Numbered from the stretch's first letter, positions 44,287 through 53,909 are shown. The stretch is 64,000 nucleotides of DNA from Fictibacillus arsenicus (GCF_001642935.1 NZ_CP016761.1:1240001-1304000), one strand, 5' to 3'. Numbers and translations: made by a program. Notes: generated from the sequence alone by a model not told the origin.

Positions 44287-45162
44287 CTATTTTTTCAAGG
44301 AAGCCGCTTTGACAACGTGCTTCCAATAATCCCAAGCTTTAAGATATTCCTCAAAATCTTCAGGATGATGCCGGACACATGTTGCCATTCTGAAATACAG
44401 ACCAATTAGAACTTCCTCGTGCAAAAGTCTATCATTCTTGTTTTCGTATGTTTGTAAAAGACTCGTAGCCGAGCTGATCGTTTCTTTTGTTAAATCATCC
44501 GGTGAAGAACAAAACGCGTAGATGAGGTCGTAAATCGGCTCACCGAATACAAGAGTCGGATCGATCACCCCAGTCAGTTTCTCTTCTGTAAATATAAAAT
44601 TATGTACACCGCAATCACCGTGCAATAAGTAAGGTTGTGTGAACTCGCTATTCCTGTTCGGGCTTTTCAAAAGCTTAAGAATAAGGTCATGATCTTCTTT
44701 TTCAAGATACGGTTTCAATATCGTTGATGACTCGATGGCTCTGCTTAGTAAAAAACTTTGCCATGAATCGGTGAGTTCATCTGCCCAGCCCCAGCCGGCA
44801 GGTTCTGAGACTGGTTTGTAGTGGTTTATGAATTTTTTTACAAGCGATTGAAGCAGTTCTTGTTTCTGATTTCGATTATAATTCACAGATCCTTCCACAA
44901 AAGAATAAACGATATAGCGGTAAGAAGGGTCTGTATAAAGAAGCTCAGGCAATAGAACTACATCTTTATAGCAGGTTAAGAAGAACGACTCTGCCTCTAG
45001 AACATGTGGTTCGTTTATCTTGACGACCCGTTTATTGTTTCTATTTTCGCGAAGCAAATATAACTTGCTCGTTGTCCCGCCGCTTAGCTGATCCACTTTT
45101 GTGATTTCATGGTTAAGTATGTTCTTATCTGTTAACTCTTGAATAATCTCCTTAATGTTCAT
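44287..45162 (-). CDS. aminoglycoside phosphotransferase (APH) family kinase
   Basis: 291 residues. Kinase-like fold: VDQLSGGTTSKLYLL (nucleotide loop), LLHGDCGVHNFIF (catalytic loop Asp), and VIDPTLVFGEPIYDL (metal Asp). The IDP in place of the IDW/IDF of true aminoglycoside kinases makes the substrate uncertain; small-molecule kinases such as homoserine/choline-like types are equally possible. First gene of the operon with two GNATs. Confidence 0.82.
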   Translation of the reverse strand: MNIKEIIQELTDKNILNHEITKVDQLSGGTTSKLYLLRENRNNKRVVKINEPHVLEAESFFLTCYKDVVLLPELLYTDPSYRYIVYSFVEGSVNYNRNQKQELLQSLVKKFINHYKPVSEPAGWGWADELTDSWQSFLLSRAIESSTILKPYLEKEDHDLILKLLKSPNRNSEFTQPYLLHGDCGVHNFIFTEEKLTGVIDPTLVFGEPIYDLIYAFCSSPDDLTKETISSATSLLQTYENKNDRLLHEEVLIGLYFRMATCVRHHPEDFEEYLKAWDYWKHVVKAASLKK

Positions 45163-45283
45163 GTAGCAACACCTCTACATTCAATTTAACATAAATCTCC
45201 ATATTTATAGGAGAAAAAAACAGGGAAACGGCTGCTGGTAAGAGAAAGAAGTAACATCAATTTTTTAAAATGGGGACTGTAAA

Positions 45284-45832
45284 ATGATTTATGTTGTTCG
45301 GCACGGCCAAACGGATTTGAACAAAGAAGGAAGATTGCAAGGCAGATTTGGACTGCCTTTGAACGATCAAGGTATCGAGCAGGCTGAAGCGTTAAAAATG
45401 GAGCTTACCGATATAACGTTCGATTATGTTTTTTCATCACCACAAGAGAGAGCCGTTCAGACAGCTGAGTTCGCTACGGGTAAAAGGGCTGTCGTTGATT
45501 CGAGACTTGATGTGTTTGATCTTGGGGAAGCGGACAGATTGAAGAAAGAAGAAGTGAAGATGGCTGGATTGATCCCTGATGCATCGGTCTATGAAGGGGT
45601 AGAAGACATACATAGTTTTATGGAAAGAGTATTTTCATTTATGGAAGAGCTTGAGGAAAATCCGAACTTTGTTAATAAAAATATTCTGATCTCAGGACAC
45701 AGATGTACGACGGGTGCAATCGGGGCTTATATCAATGGAATGCCAGAAGACCAAAACATTCTCAGATACTCTTCCGATAATGGAAAGTATAAGATGTATG
45801 ATTTGAATCGAGTGAGCCAGGTAATAAGGTAA
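45284..45832 (+). CDS. histidine phosphatase (phosphoglycerate mutase-like)
   Basis: 182 residues. Catalytic RHGQT at the N-terminus (VVRHGQTDLNKEGRLQGRFG), FSSPQERAVQTAEF, and the second His in LISGHRCTTGAIGAYI. Such cytosolic phosphatases act on small phosphorylated metabolites. Upstream region is GGGGACTGTAAA, a weak ribosome site. Confidence 0.88.
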   Translation: MIYVVRHGQTDLNKEGRLQGRFGLPLNDQGIEQAEALKMELTDITFDYVFSSPQERAVQTAEFATGKRAVVDSRLDVFDLGEADRLKKEEVKMAGLIPDASVYEGVEDIHSFMERVFSFMEELEENPNFVNKNILISGHRCTTGAIGAYINGMPEDQNILRYSSDNGKYKMYDLNRVSQVIR

Positions 45833-45868
45833 AACGCATGAAAAAAGAGAAATAGGATCTCTATTTCT

Positions 45869-46012
45869 CTACTTCATGTCCTCGGAGTCTTTTTCATAAG
45901 CGATGACTACGAGCTTTTTGTTCGATTGATTACTTAACTTTTCTTCAAATGATTGCAGTTCGCTTACGAGATTTTCGGGAAGGTCTGCTGCGTTATAATG
46001 TTTATTATCCAA
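45869..46012 (-). CDS. 47-residue small protein
   Basis: TTG 46012 with AAGGAG 9 nt upstream, stop TAG at 45869-45871. The sequence (LPENLVSELQSFEEKLSNQS, then KKLVVIAYEK) is balanced and protein-like, helix followed by a strand. A hairpin AGAGAAATAG / CTATTTCTCT follows its stop. No family recognised. Confidence 0.6.
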   Translation of the reverse strand: MDNKHYNAADLPENLVSELQSFEEKLSNQSNKKLVVIAYEKDSEDMK

Positions 46013-46097
46013 AATTCATCTCTCCTTTATAGAAACAGTGTTGCCATTATTTTTAGAAGGTATTCGTTTTATAAGGGTTTGTAGGGTAGGAAAGTTG

Positions 46098-46418
46098 ATG
46101 GGGAAAGCGAATGAAAAAAAGATTAATGATTATTATCTCTTTGTTGAGTATATTCGTAATCGCACACGCAACGCCAAGTATATGGCATTAAGGACTGAAG
46201 TTATTCTAATGGGGCATCCTGTCGCATCGTTGACAACTGGAATTATAGAAGATGAGTTTCATAATGAGGTTGATAAAGAAAAGTTTGCTGAATTAAATGC
46301 AAAAGCATATACCCTCACAAAACCGCCTGTTGAAAGGGCAACACAAGGAAAACTAAGAAACTACCGGGTTAGAAAGGTCGGGTTTCTGTATTTCGCGGAA
46401 TACTATGGTGAAGGGTAA
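46098..46418 (+). CDS. uncharacterised 106-residue protein
   Basis: ATG 46098 is preferred (GTAGGAAAG upstream); the frame runs back to 46038. Basic, no signal or membrane segment. Segment ALRTEVILMGHPVASLTTG followed by TGIIEDEFHNEVDKEKFAELN and VGFLYFAEYYGEG. Not recognised. Lies 30 nt before a GNAT gene. Confidence 0.55.
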   Translation: MGKANEKKINDYYLFVEYIRNRTRNAKYMALRTEVILMGHPVASLTTGIIEDEFHNEVDKEKFAELNAKAYTLTKPPVERATQGKLRNYRVRKVGFLYFAEYYGEG

Positions 46419-46448
46419 TCAATTACAACTTAAGAGGAGAATACAGCT

Positions 46449-47000
46449 ATGGGTAAAGAGTTTCCAGTCATTGAAACAGAGAGATTGATTTTGCGAGAAG
46501 TTACAACGGATGATGATAAAGATATTTTTACATACTTATCAGATCAGGATGTTATGAAACATATGGGGTTAAAACCATATCAGACTGTAAAAGATGTATG
46601 GGAAGAAATCAGGTGGTATCAAACCATCCGCGAAGAAGGTTCAGGAATTAGATGGGGAATTACGCGAAAGGATTCTGGCAAGGTTATTGGAAGCTGCGGT
46701 TTTCTGAACAGAGTTTCTAAACATTTTCGAGCTGAAGTTGGATTTGAGTTGAGCAAGGATCACTGGGGACAAGGGATAACGGGTGAAGCGCTGCAAGCTG
46801 TGGTTAAGTATGGTTTTCAAAACCTTGAGCTCGAACGAATCGAGGCTTTGATCGAACCGGCTAACTTGCCCTCACAAAAATTAGTGGAGAAGCAAGGTTT
46901 TGTAAGGGAGGGACTGCTGAGACATTATGAATTCACGTGTGGTAAATTTGATGACTTGTATATGTATTCCATCTTAAAAGCAGATGTGATGTATACTTGA
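46449..47000 (+). CDS. GNAT acetyltransferase (RimJ/RimL type), paralogue A
   Basis: 183 residues, AAGAGGAGAA upstream. [61 protein letters not shown] (acetyl-CoA loop), [13 protein letters not shown]. Closely similar along its whole length to the GNAT at 55622, pointing to a local duplication. Confidence 0.92.
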   Translation: MGKEFPVIETERLILREVTTDDDKDIFTYLSDQDVMKHMGLKPYQTVKDVWEEIRWYQTIREEGSGIRWGITRKDSGKVIGSCGFLNRVSKHFRAEVGFELSKDHWGQGITGEALQAVVKYGFQNLELERIEALIEPANLPSQKLVEKQGFVREGLLRHYEFTCGKFDDLYMYSILKADVMYT

Positions 47001-47037
47001 TTATAAGAAAACTATAAACGTATTACGAGGAGGAACT

Positions 47038-47409
47038 ATGAAACTAGGTGCATTTTCTGTAAGTTTAAGTGTAAAAGACATTCGGAAATCAAAAGAATTT
47101 TATGAGAATCTTGGATTTAAAACGTTAGGCGGAGACATGGATCAAAACTGGCTTATCTTGAAGAATGAAAGCTGTGTGATCGGTCTGTTTCAGGGCATGT
47201 TTGAAAAGAACATTCTAACGTTCAATCCGGGTTGGAATGGAAATGCCGAAAACCTCGATTCGTTTACAGATGTTCGAGAGCTTCAGAAGCAGCTCAAAGA
47301 AAAAGGGGTTAAAATACTGACTGAAGCAGATGAAACAGGCGAAGGGCCAGCACATTTTACAATAGAAGATCCAGATGGGAATCCAATTCTTATCGACCAG
47401 CATAGATAA
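47038..47409 (+). CDS. glyoxalase/VOC-family protein
   Basis: 123 residues, CGAGGAGG upstream. Single VOC module pair: [22 protein letters not shown] and [18 protein letters not shown]. Metal-dependent dioxygenase, lyase or resistance-type proteins share the fold; no specific role can be read. Downstream of the paralogue-A GNAT by 37 nt, likely one transcript. Confidence 0.88.
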   Translation: MKLGAFSVSLSVKDIRKSKEFYENLGFKTLGGDMDQNWLILKNESCVIGLFQGMFEKNILTFNPGWNGNAENLDSFTDVRELQKQLKEKGVKILTEADETGEGPAHFTIEDPDGNPILIDQHR

Positions 47410-47477
47410 AAAACTCTCAGAAAGCGATATGTACGGATTTACTTCAGAGTTGCAAACAAGTAAATATTAATACAAGG

Positions 47478-47519
47478 CGCACAGGAATTCGCAATATAAT
47501 TCATGTGCGTTTTTTTTTG
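47478..47519 (+). terminator. terminator of the VOC gene
   Basis: CGCACA (47478-47483) and AATTC-interrupted stem to TGTGCG (47504-47509), then nine T residues. Confidence 0.85.
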
Positions 47520-47739
47520 TTACACCAGGGTTAAAATTTCATTGCTAATATTCAAATTACGAAGGAATGCTAGAATAATATGTAAAAATATAGAAGTTGA
47601 ATAATGTTGGTTTATATTCAATGAACGTAGCAGGTTTGTTGAATAAGGTAATAGGAAAGCAACGAAAGTATTAATGAAAGGTATTATTAAAAGCTAATAG
47701 AATATATAACAGAAACTACAAACAAAGGGAAGTTTTTGT

Positions 47740-47836
47740 ATGAAGAAAAATCTTATAAAATGACTTATTTTAATGATATTTGTCATGTCATCAGTATTCT
47801 ATGGCTATTATGAGTGCGGTGACATAACTAGGAGGT
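47740..47836 (+). pseudogene. broken signal-peptide start of a lost secreted protein
   Basis: ATG 47740 after AAAGGGAAG reads MKKNLIK, then an in-frame TGA at 47761, then LILMIFVMSSVFYGYYECG without further stop up to the ribosome site of the next gene. The pattern is a lipoprotein/secretory leader with a nonsense mutation and a missing body. Confidence 0.35.
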
Positions 47837-47843
47837 TTCCACT

Positions 47844-48347
47844 TTGAAAGCTTTTAAACCTATGGCGTTCCAGCTGAAAACCGAACGACTTGACCTGAAT
47901 ATGTGGGAGGAATCCGATTCACCCTGGATCAGAAAACTAGTTGGCGAACGTGGTGTGGATATGTCGACTCTTGAAGCCACCCGTAGCTCGATTATCGAGA
48001 TGCGCAAGAAAGCAGTCGAAAATGGCATTTCTCTTCTCACTATTCGCCGCCGAGACGAAGGCGATTTCATCGGATACTGTGGCTTGATTATCGGTCGTTC
48101 CACACTTGAAGAGCCGGAGATCGCATATGAGCTGTTCCGAAGCGCTCACGGTAAAGGTTATGCGACCGAGGCAGCATCCGCGGTCCTGGACGCTGCGATT
48201 GCTACCGGGCGCCACAGGCTTTGGTCGACTGTAGGCGCTTGGAATGTTGCTTCCTTCCGAGTGCTAGAAAAAATAGGATTTAAGCGGCACCACAGCACGT
48301 GGGAGGACGAGAAAGGCGAGATAGTTTGGAACGTACGCGATCTTTAG
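47844..48347 (+). CDS. GNAT acetyltransferase
   Basis: 167 residues, TTG with TAGGAGGT upstream. LKTERLDLNMWEESD, GDFIGYCGLIIGRSTLEEPEIAYELFRSAHGKGYATEAASAVLDAA (strand and acetyl-CoA loop, residues about 75-120), SFRVLEKIGFKRH. Base use is visibly GC-richer than the neighbouring AT-rich intergenic DNA, suggesting separate ancestry. Confidence 0.9.
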   Translation: MKAFKPMAFQLKTERLDLNMWEESDSPWIRKLVGERGVDMSTLEATRSSIIEMRKKAVENGISLLTIRRRDEGDFIGYCGLIIGRSTLEEPEIAYELFRSAHGKGYATEAASAVLDAAIATGRHRLWSTVGAWNVASFRVLEKIGFKRHHSTWEDEKGEIVWNVRDL

Positions 48348-48553
48348 AGATTCCGACCTGATCCGAAACTATAGAAAAGGAGAAAAGGTCATTACTTTAG
48401 GGGAGAATTCAGATACAGGTAAAAGGACTGGTTTATAACCCAAATAGTAGAAATGTACCTTTTTTCATGTTAAGGACCAGTTAGTAGAATAAGACTTGCA
48501 ATATGTGATCCTTCTAATTTATTGTTGTTATACTTTAATTGAGGAGTGGTTAC

Positions 48554-48850
48554 ATGATACTGGAAGCTGTTATGCTACAAGTTAAACAAGGAATGGAAGA
48601 AGAATATGAAGCAGCCTTTTATAAGGCTTCTAAGATTATTTCATCAATGAAAGGTTACATATCTCATGAACTACAACGATGTATGGAGGTAAAAGGGAAG
48701 TATTTACTTTTAGTTAAATGGGAGAGTTTAGAAGATCACACAGTAGGTTTTAGACAATCAATCGAATACCAGGCGTGGAAAGAACAGCTCCATCACTTTT
48801 ATGATCCATTCCCGATAGTAGAACATTTTAAATCAGTTAATCTTTCGTAA
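48554..48850 (+). CDS. antibiotic biosynthesis monooxygenase (ABM)-like protein
   Basis: 98 residues from ATG 48554 with GAGGAG upstream. Dimeric ferredoxin-like barrel pattern: MILEAVMLQVKQGMEEEYEAAF, GYISHELQRCME, YLLLVKWESLEDHTVGFRQS, and a His-rich end. Relatives include haem-degrading and quinone-forming monooxygenases; no haem-ligand claim. Confidence 0.82.
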   Translation: MILEAVMLQVKQGMEEEYEAAFYKASKIISSMKGYISHELQRCMEVKGKYLLLVKWESLEDHTVGFRQSIEYQAWKEQLHHFYDPFPIVEHFKSVNLS

Positions 48851-48973
48851 GGATATCATTTTGGGTTTTAAACTAGAAAAAGTCTCGTGGACGATAAATG
48901 ACCCGAGACTTTGATTTAAACGTTCGTTCTATTAAAGTAATTTTTAAAAATTACTATTGAGGTAAAGTAGTAG

Positions 48974-49093
48974 TTAATTGTGTCTTGTTTCTAAGCGCTT
49001 TTCAATACGCTCAAGCATCTTTTTATCTTGTAGTAGTTCTTTTTTATTTTTCACTACTAATTCTTTAAAGGAAATCATATTCTTCTTTCTCAT
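48974..49093 (-). CDS. FbpB-family small basic protein
   Basis: 39 residues from ATG 49093 (GGAAGGTGA upstream), stop at 48974. MRKKNMISFKELVVKNKKEL, then DKKMLERIEKRLETRH, matches the FbpB pattern SFEELV.ENK.ELL.DK..LE.IE. In B. subtilis FbpB is a Fur-controlled helper of the small RNA FsrA in the iron-sparing response. I did not find a convincing Fur box upstream. Confidence 0.75.
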   Translation of the reverse strand: MRKKNMISFKELVVKNKKELLQDKKMLERIEKRLETRHN

Positions 49094-49188
49094 CGTATTC
49101 ACCTTCCTTTGCTTATGAATATTATAGCCTATATTTTCCCATGAATATGCGAGAAATGTTACAAATCATTGAATATTTTGAAAATTAA

Positions 49189-49407
49189 AGCAAGAAAAAA
49201 GGTTTTCAAGAGATACGTTTAAGATCTGGTGGTCAGAGAAAAGAAGCTCGTTTAACTTTTTATTTTTACAGACTGCAAATCGGAAAATATAATTTTTGCC
49301 TTGAAACAAAAGGAAATAAAAATAATTATATACTCATGTGTCAGGTTTCTAATGAAGATGGTATTGTTTCAAAATATACCTCTCGACGAAGATATGTCCC
49401 TCCATGA
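49189..49407 (+). pseudogene. start-less frame remnant
   Basis: 72 codons open from a TAA to TGA 49405, with no start codon at its beginning. The reading (LTFYFYRLQIGKYNFCLETK, then NEDGIVSKYTSRRRYVPP) looks like a protein end. Probably the 3' part of a lost gene. No family recognised. Confidence 0.25.
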
Positions 49408-49601
49408 TCGGATGAAAGTTCCACGAATTAAATAAATTAGGAATTTATTTATTCCTTTATATAAGGTCTTAAAGAATAAAGAATATTTTTTATAAAACAT
49501 GTAAAGTTAAAGTAGTAGTAATTTCCTTATATATTCTTAAGGTTTTTAGCCAAACTAACAATGTTCCAAAATTAGTGAACTAAAAAAAAACAGGTAATAA
49601 A

Positions 49602-49790
49602 ATGAAAACAAACATGGATAAAATTTTACCGGTAATTGCCTCAGTTGGAGTGGGTATTGCAACTTATCAGATGATGAGCAAAAACGGTGGGAACATGAAG
49701 AATATGCTACCCTTAGCTACTAATATGTTAGGTATGGGGACTACAAATCAGGGACAGAACCAACAACAGTCTGACAGTCAATTGCTATAA
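49602..49790 (+). CDS. small membrane-associated protein
   Basis: 62 residues (ATG 49602, or ATG 49614). One hydrophobic helix (ILPVIASVGVGIATYQMM) followed by a Met/Asn/Gly-rich segment and a Gln-rich tail. It recalls the DUF3918-type small proteins of bacilli. No good ribosome site (CAGGTAATA only). Confidence 0.5.
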   Translation: MKTNMDKILPVIASVGVGIATYQMMSKNGGNMKNMLPLATNMLGMGTTNQGQNQQQSDSQLL

Positions 49791-49931
49791 GAGAATATAA
49801 AATAGTCCTCACTGAAAACACTTTGATTTAACCAGTTTTCCTACAAACGGGTACAATTGCTGAATAAGCCAAACTGTTTGTACTCCAAAAGAGAACTGTT
49901 AGAGATATAAGGGTTTCTCTCTCAACTATTA

Positions 49932-50064
49932 ACATAATTCGGTAGGATGGAGGATTCTCAGGCTGACAGGTTGCGATGATCCGATGCAAGTTCAAATCTT
50001 CAAATCCATATTCCAATACTGACTCGGCTGCTTCAGATGCATACCCTTTATTGTAGTAAATTAG
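49932..50064 (-). pseudogene. duplicated fragment of the 43223-43735 GNAT gene
   Basis: About 130 bp nearly identical to plus-strand 43328-43460: minus-strand translation gives YGFEDLNLHRIIATCQPENPPSYR in both. Flanks do not match and the frame ends soon after. It is a stranded remnant of a duplicated acetyltransferase. Confidence 0.85.
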
Positions 50065-50137
50065 CTATTACCGTGCATACAATGTGACTTCTCCCAGAAA
50101 GATTCTTTATGGTCTTCAATCCAGCATAAATTTACTT

Positions 50138-50587
50138 TTAGGATCTAGGTAATTCCTTCCGAAAGTGCACGTCGGCAGCATCCGGAGTAGGAACACCTTC
50201 CCAACGAAAAATTTCTTTGTATCCGTGTCCCTCGTAAAAGCCGGGTGCCTGGAAAGTGAAAGAGGTTGTAAACACGGGGGTACAGCCTCGCGCTAGCGCT
50301 TCAGCCTCAAATTCCTTCAACAGTCTGGTCCCAAGGCCATCTCCGCGTGTATCTTCACGCACCCAAGTCATTCCGATTCCCGCGGCAACACCCCAGCTCC
50401 ATCCGCTCATGCCTGCTGCAAGTTCACCTGAATTGTCTAATATCTTTACGGTTAACTCCTTTGCAGCATCGACCCTTGCAGTCGCTGCAGCGTTTACCTT
50501 ATCCATTTCATCGGAAAGTCGTTTGTCTAATTCAGGATCTCCCTTTCCAACCGATGTGGTATATATTTCATCTCTTACATCTTTCAA
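50138..50587 (-). CDS. GNAT acetyltransferase
   Basis: 149 residues; TTG 50587 after CGGGGG. SWGVAAGIGMTWVREDTRGDGLGTRLLKEFEAEALARGCTPVF holds the acetyl-CoA loop RGDGLG; GFYEGHGYKEIFRWEG is the C-terminal strand. Resembles the YjaB/arsinothricin-type small GNATs. GC-richer than the flanking DNA, as is the 47844 gene. Confidence 0.85.
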   Translation of the reverse strand: MKDVRDEIYTTSVGKGDPELDKRLSDEMDKVNAAATARVDAAKELTVKILDNSGELAAGMSGWSWGVAAGIGMTWVREDTRGDGLGTRLLKEFEAEALARGCTPVFTTSFTFQAPGFYEGHGYKEIFRWEGVPTPDAADVHFRKELPRS

Positions 50588-50909
50588 AATAAACCCCCGA
50601 ATTCATTAACATGATTAGCTCGAATGTTATTAATATCCTATTAAAAAAGTATAAATGATAGTTATTATGAAAGATATAGATCGGAAACGTCAGGAGATGG
50701 CGTATTCGTTAAATTAAAAATTCCAACAAAAGGATGATTGTCAGTTTCTTCATATTTGTGCTAGTATTGAATGCGAATGTTTGTTCTGTTAAAAATGTGT
50801 TAATCCTAATACAGACTTTTTCATTAATAACGAAGAACCAACAATTAATAAGTCATTTCAATGGATTACGCGCGAGTTTGTGCAATCCATGTGAATGGAA
50901 GGAGAAAAA

Positions 50910-52397
50910 GTGAAAAATCAAGATCATTCGACTGAAACCGGGGGAACGTTCGGAAGCAGAGCCAACTTTTTGTTAGTTATGATTATGATTCTCGGTGTAT
51001 TTGTGGCCATTTTAAATGAAACGCTGCTTAACGTTGCTCTGACAAAAATAATGGCCGACTTTGGAATCGAACCGAGTACGGCGCAATGGCTCACGACGGG
51101 ATACCTTCTTGTTATTGGCGTTCTTATCCCGGTTACTGCTTATCTCATTCAGCGGTTTACAACAAGAAGCTTGTTTCTCGGGGCGATGTCATTGTTTACT
51201 CTGGGAACATTTATAGCGGCCATTTCACCAGGGATCGAATTCCTTTTGCTCGGAAGACTGCTCCAGGCGTCGGGTACGGGATTGCTGTTTCCTTTACTCA
51301 CGAATGTGGTATTTTCTGTTGTTCCTTTTGAAAAAAGGGGGTCGGCTATGGGGACGATTGGTATTGTGATTACCTTTGCTCCAGCAATCGGACCTACTCT
51401 TTCAGGGATCATTGTCGAGCATTTCAGTTGGCGAGTACTCTTTTATGGTGTGCTGCCCATTGCACTCTTAGTTATTGGTTTTGCTTATGCAAAATTGAAA
51501 AACGTTACTGAAACGACGAATCCAAAGGTTGATCTGATCTCGCTTCTGCTCTCAACGTTAGGTTTCGGGGGAATTGTGTATGGGTTCAGCAGTTCTGGTG
51601 AAGGGCACGGAGGCTGGTCGAGCAATGACGTTTTGCTTCCAATTGCAATCGGTGTTGTTTCATTAGTGTTATTTACTTGGAGACAACTAACGATATCAGA
51701 GCCACTGCTTAATCTTCGGACGTTTAAATACAGCATATTTAGGATGTCGACGGTAATCATGATGATTGTTATGATGTCGATGTTTTCAGCCATGATGCTG
51801 CTGCCGATCTTTCTTCAGAACGCGTTGGGGTACAGTCCATTGAAAGCAGGTTTGATCATGCTGCCAGGCGGTATTGTTATGGGAATCATGTCTCCGATAA
51901 CAGGTCGTTTATTTGATAAATTCGGTGCGAAGTGGCTTGCTCTGATCGGATTAGGGCTGATTGCCAACACGCTTTGGCAGTTTGCTTTTATCGACTTAAC
52001 CACTCCATACATCACCATCATGATTTTCAATACACTGCTGATGTTAGGAATATCAATGGTCATGATGCCGATAATGACCAACGCTCTAAACGAACTGCCG
52101 CCACCGTTGTATCCTCATGGGACCGCAATCATCAGTACACTTCAGCAGGTAGCGGGTGCGGTTGGAACGGCATTGCTTGTTTCAATCATGACCAATAGTT
52201 CTGCTCGCTATTTGGAGAGTCAGGGAATGAAGGAAGATGGAGTTACCATGCAGATTCTAGCGATGATTGCTGGAATGAAGAGCGCATTCTTACTCGCTTT
52301 TGGACTAGTTGCGATCGCATGGATCGTTTCCTTATTCATTAAACGTGCGGTCCCACAGGCTCATGCATTGAAAGCAGAGCAAGGAACTGCAAACTAA
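50910..52397 (+). CDS. EmrB/QacA (DHA2) multidrug exporter
   Basis: 495 residues from GTG 50910, AAGGAG 5 nt upstream; ATG 50895 lies before the site. Fourteen predicted helices. Motif D1-like LNETLLNVALTKIMADFGI, GRLLQASGTGLLFPLLTNVVFSVVP, and antiporter motif C in IGIVITFAPAIGPTLSGIIVE. Proton-driven export of lipophilic drugs or toxic metabolites. No MarR or TetR regulator adjoins. Confidence 0.92.
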   Translation: MKNQDHSTETGGTFGSRANFLLVMIMILGVFVAILNETLLNVALTKIMADFGIEPSTAQWLTTGYLLVIGVLIPVTAYLIQRFTTRSLFLGAMSLFTLGTFIAAISPGIEFLLLGRLLQASGTGLLFPLLTNVVFSVVPFEKRGSAMGTIGIVITFAPAIGPTLSGIIVEHFSWRVLFYGVLPIALLVIGFAYAKLKNVTETTNPKVDLISLLLSTLGFGGIVYGFSSSGEGHGGWSSNDVLLPIAIGVVSLVLFTWRQLTISEPLLNLRTFKYSIFRMSTVIMMIVMMSMFSAMMLLPIFLQNALGYSPLKAGLIMLPGGIVMGIMSPITGRLFDKFGAKWLALIGLGLIANTLWQFAFIDLTTPYITIMIFNTLLMLGISMVMMPIMTNALNELPPPLYPHGTAIISTLQQVAGAVGTALLVSIMTNSSARYLESQGMKEDGVTMQILAMIAGMKSAFLLAFGLVAIAWIVSLFIKRAVPQAHALKAEQGTAN

Positions 52398-52402
52398 ATA
52401 AC

Positions 52403-52443
52403 AAGCCGGTTATCTCACTACTACAGAGATAATCGGCTTTTTT
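52403..52443. terminator. bidirectional terminator
   Basis: AAGCCGGTTATCTC, 9-nt loop, GAGATAATCGGCTTTTTTT. The convergent minus-strand gene ends inside its right arm. Confidence 0.9.
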
Positions 52444-53092
52444 TAATCATATCCAAGTATTGCAGATCCCCTAGACCATATTCTTTAAAATTGTTTAGAA
52501 GTTCCATCAGAAGTTCGTTTTCTGTGAGATGCTGATTTTGCTGAATGTACTGCATGATATCACTGTCATCTTTTAAGTAATTTAAATAAAGCTGGACTCC
52601 CTTCTTTAGAGGGGGAGGATCAATCGTTTCAGGGCTCGTCTTATGGATCAAAACTTGTTTGTAAAGTTCATAATATCCTTGAGCTTCTAATGAATAATTT
52701 TCGATAGGTTCAAACTGGTCATCTACAATATGAAGTGTAATCGTACTTTGATGATTTGTCTGCTCCAGCCAGGCTAGAATCGTCAGGTAATTGATCTGAC
52801 AAAACATATCAGCGTCAAACCATAGTTCGATGCTTTCAAACTCGTAATTAAAGAGTGGCTGAAGAGGTTTTAACGTGATCTCAGTATACTCATCAAGTGT
52901 CACGTGATGAAACTTAGAACGAATCTCTGCAAATTCGTTTGAAAAGATGTCATCTGACGTGTTTCCAAAGCACATCGCCTCATTAAAGGGGATTTTCAGT
53001 TCATTTTCAAGGAATTGTGTTTTTGTAAAATGCCTGTACATTTCTTGGCCGTTTAGAATATGAAGCTTCCGATTGGGACTTATCTCAAACAC
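52421..53092 (-). CDS. DUF1835-like protein
   Basis: About 220 residues. KLHILNGQEMYRHFTKTQFL at the N-terminus and SIELWFDADMFCQINYLTILAWLEQ in the middle fit the DUF1835 pattern; the C-terminal half is helical. The start is odd: GTG 53092 lies inside the AGGAGG (53092-53097), whereas ATA 53083 is at ideal 8-nt spacing, so a rare ATA start may be used. Function unknown. Confidence 0.7.
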   Translation of the reverse strand: MFEISPNRKLHILNGQEMYRHFTKTQFLENELKIPFNEAMCFGNTSDDIFSNEFAEIRSKFHHVTLDEYTEITLKPLQPLFNYEFESIELWFDADMFCQINYLTILAWLEQTNHQSTITLHIVDDQFEPIENYSLEAQGYYELYKQVLIHKTSPETIDPPPLKKGVQLYLNYLKDDSDIMQYIQQNQHLTENELLMELLNNFKEYGLGDLQYLDMIKKSRLSL

Positions 53093-53276
53093 CTCCTGTT
53101 AATCGTTAAGGATACACCCTAATCTTCCTCATTTTCTATAAAACAATCAAGGGTTAATATAAGCGCAAATTTAAACAAGCCAATCAAAATTCTATTTGAT
53201 TTCCTTTTTTATTTATAATAAATTGGAAGAATCATATATTCAGAAGGTCTTATCATAATTAGAAAGGTGATACTAA

Positions 53277-53909
53277 ATGGAAAACTTTTATTTGTTTATC
53301 CTTATGTGTATTTTTTTAATTATTTTACCCGGTCCCGATACTGCGATTGCTACCAAAAATACACTCACCGTTGGGAGAAATGGTGGTCTGAAAACAGCTT
53401 TAGGTACTTGTTGTGCGCTTCTCATCCATACTTCTGCAGCTGTATTAGGACTTTCAGCAATCATTGTTAAATCAGCGTTATTATTTTCTGTTTTCAAATA
53501 CGTTGGTGCTGTTTACTTAATTTATTTGGGTGTTAAAACATTATGGTCTCTGAAGAAAAGAGAAGAAGCAGCAAGTGTTGAGATGAATACAGATAAACAA
53601 TTTGAAAACACATCTTGTTTTAAACAAGGGTTCCTTACCAACATCCTCAATCCGAAAGTTGCCGTATTTTTCTTAACCTTTTTGCCTCAATTCGTTGACC
53701 CAGGAAGCAATACCTTTATACCGTTTTTAATAATGGGTATCACTTATACTGTATTAACTTCCATATGGTTTTTACTTTACGTCTATTTAATTAATCAGAT
53801 CAGTGCATTTATGAAAAGACCTAAAGCACAAAATATGATTGAAGGAATCACAGGTACAATATTGATAGGATTTGGAATCAAACTAGCATTAGAAAAGTCC
53901 CATACTTAA
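53277..53909 (+). CDS. LysE/RhtB family amino-acid exporter
   Basis: 210 residues, AGAAAGGTGA upstream. Six membrane helices; family start FYLFILMCIFLIILPGPDTAIATKNTLTVGRNGGLKTALG and FKQGFLTNILNPKVAVFFLTFLPQFVDP. Exports basic or neutral amino acids or homoserine-lactone-like molecules. Confidence 0.92.
   Translation: MENFYLFILMCIFLIILPGPDTAIATKNTLTVGRNGGLKTALGTCCALLIHTSAAVLGLSAIIVKSALLFSVFKYVGAVYLIYLGVKTLWSLKKREEAASVEMNTDKQFENTSCFKQGFLTNILNPKVAVFFLTFLPQFVDPGSNTFIPFLIMGITYTVLTSIWFLLYVYLINQISAFMKRPKAQNMIEGITGTILIGFGIKLALEKSHT

Noticed and set aside
48974-49130. Fur box upstream of the FbpB-like gene
   Set aside because: No 7-1-7 TGATAAT-N-ATTATCA-like dyad could be found; only generic AT-rich sequence.
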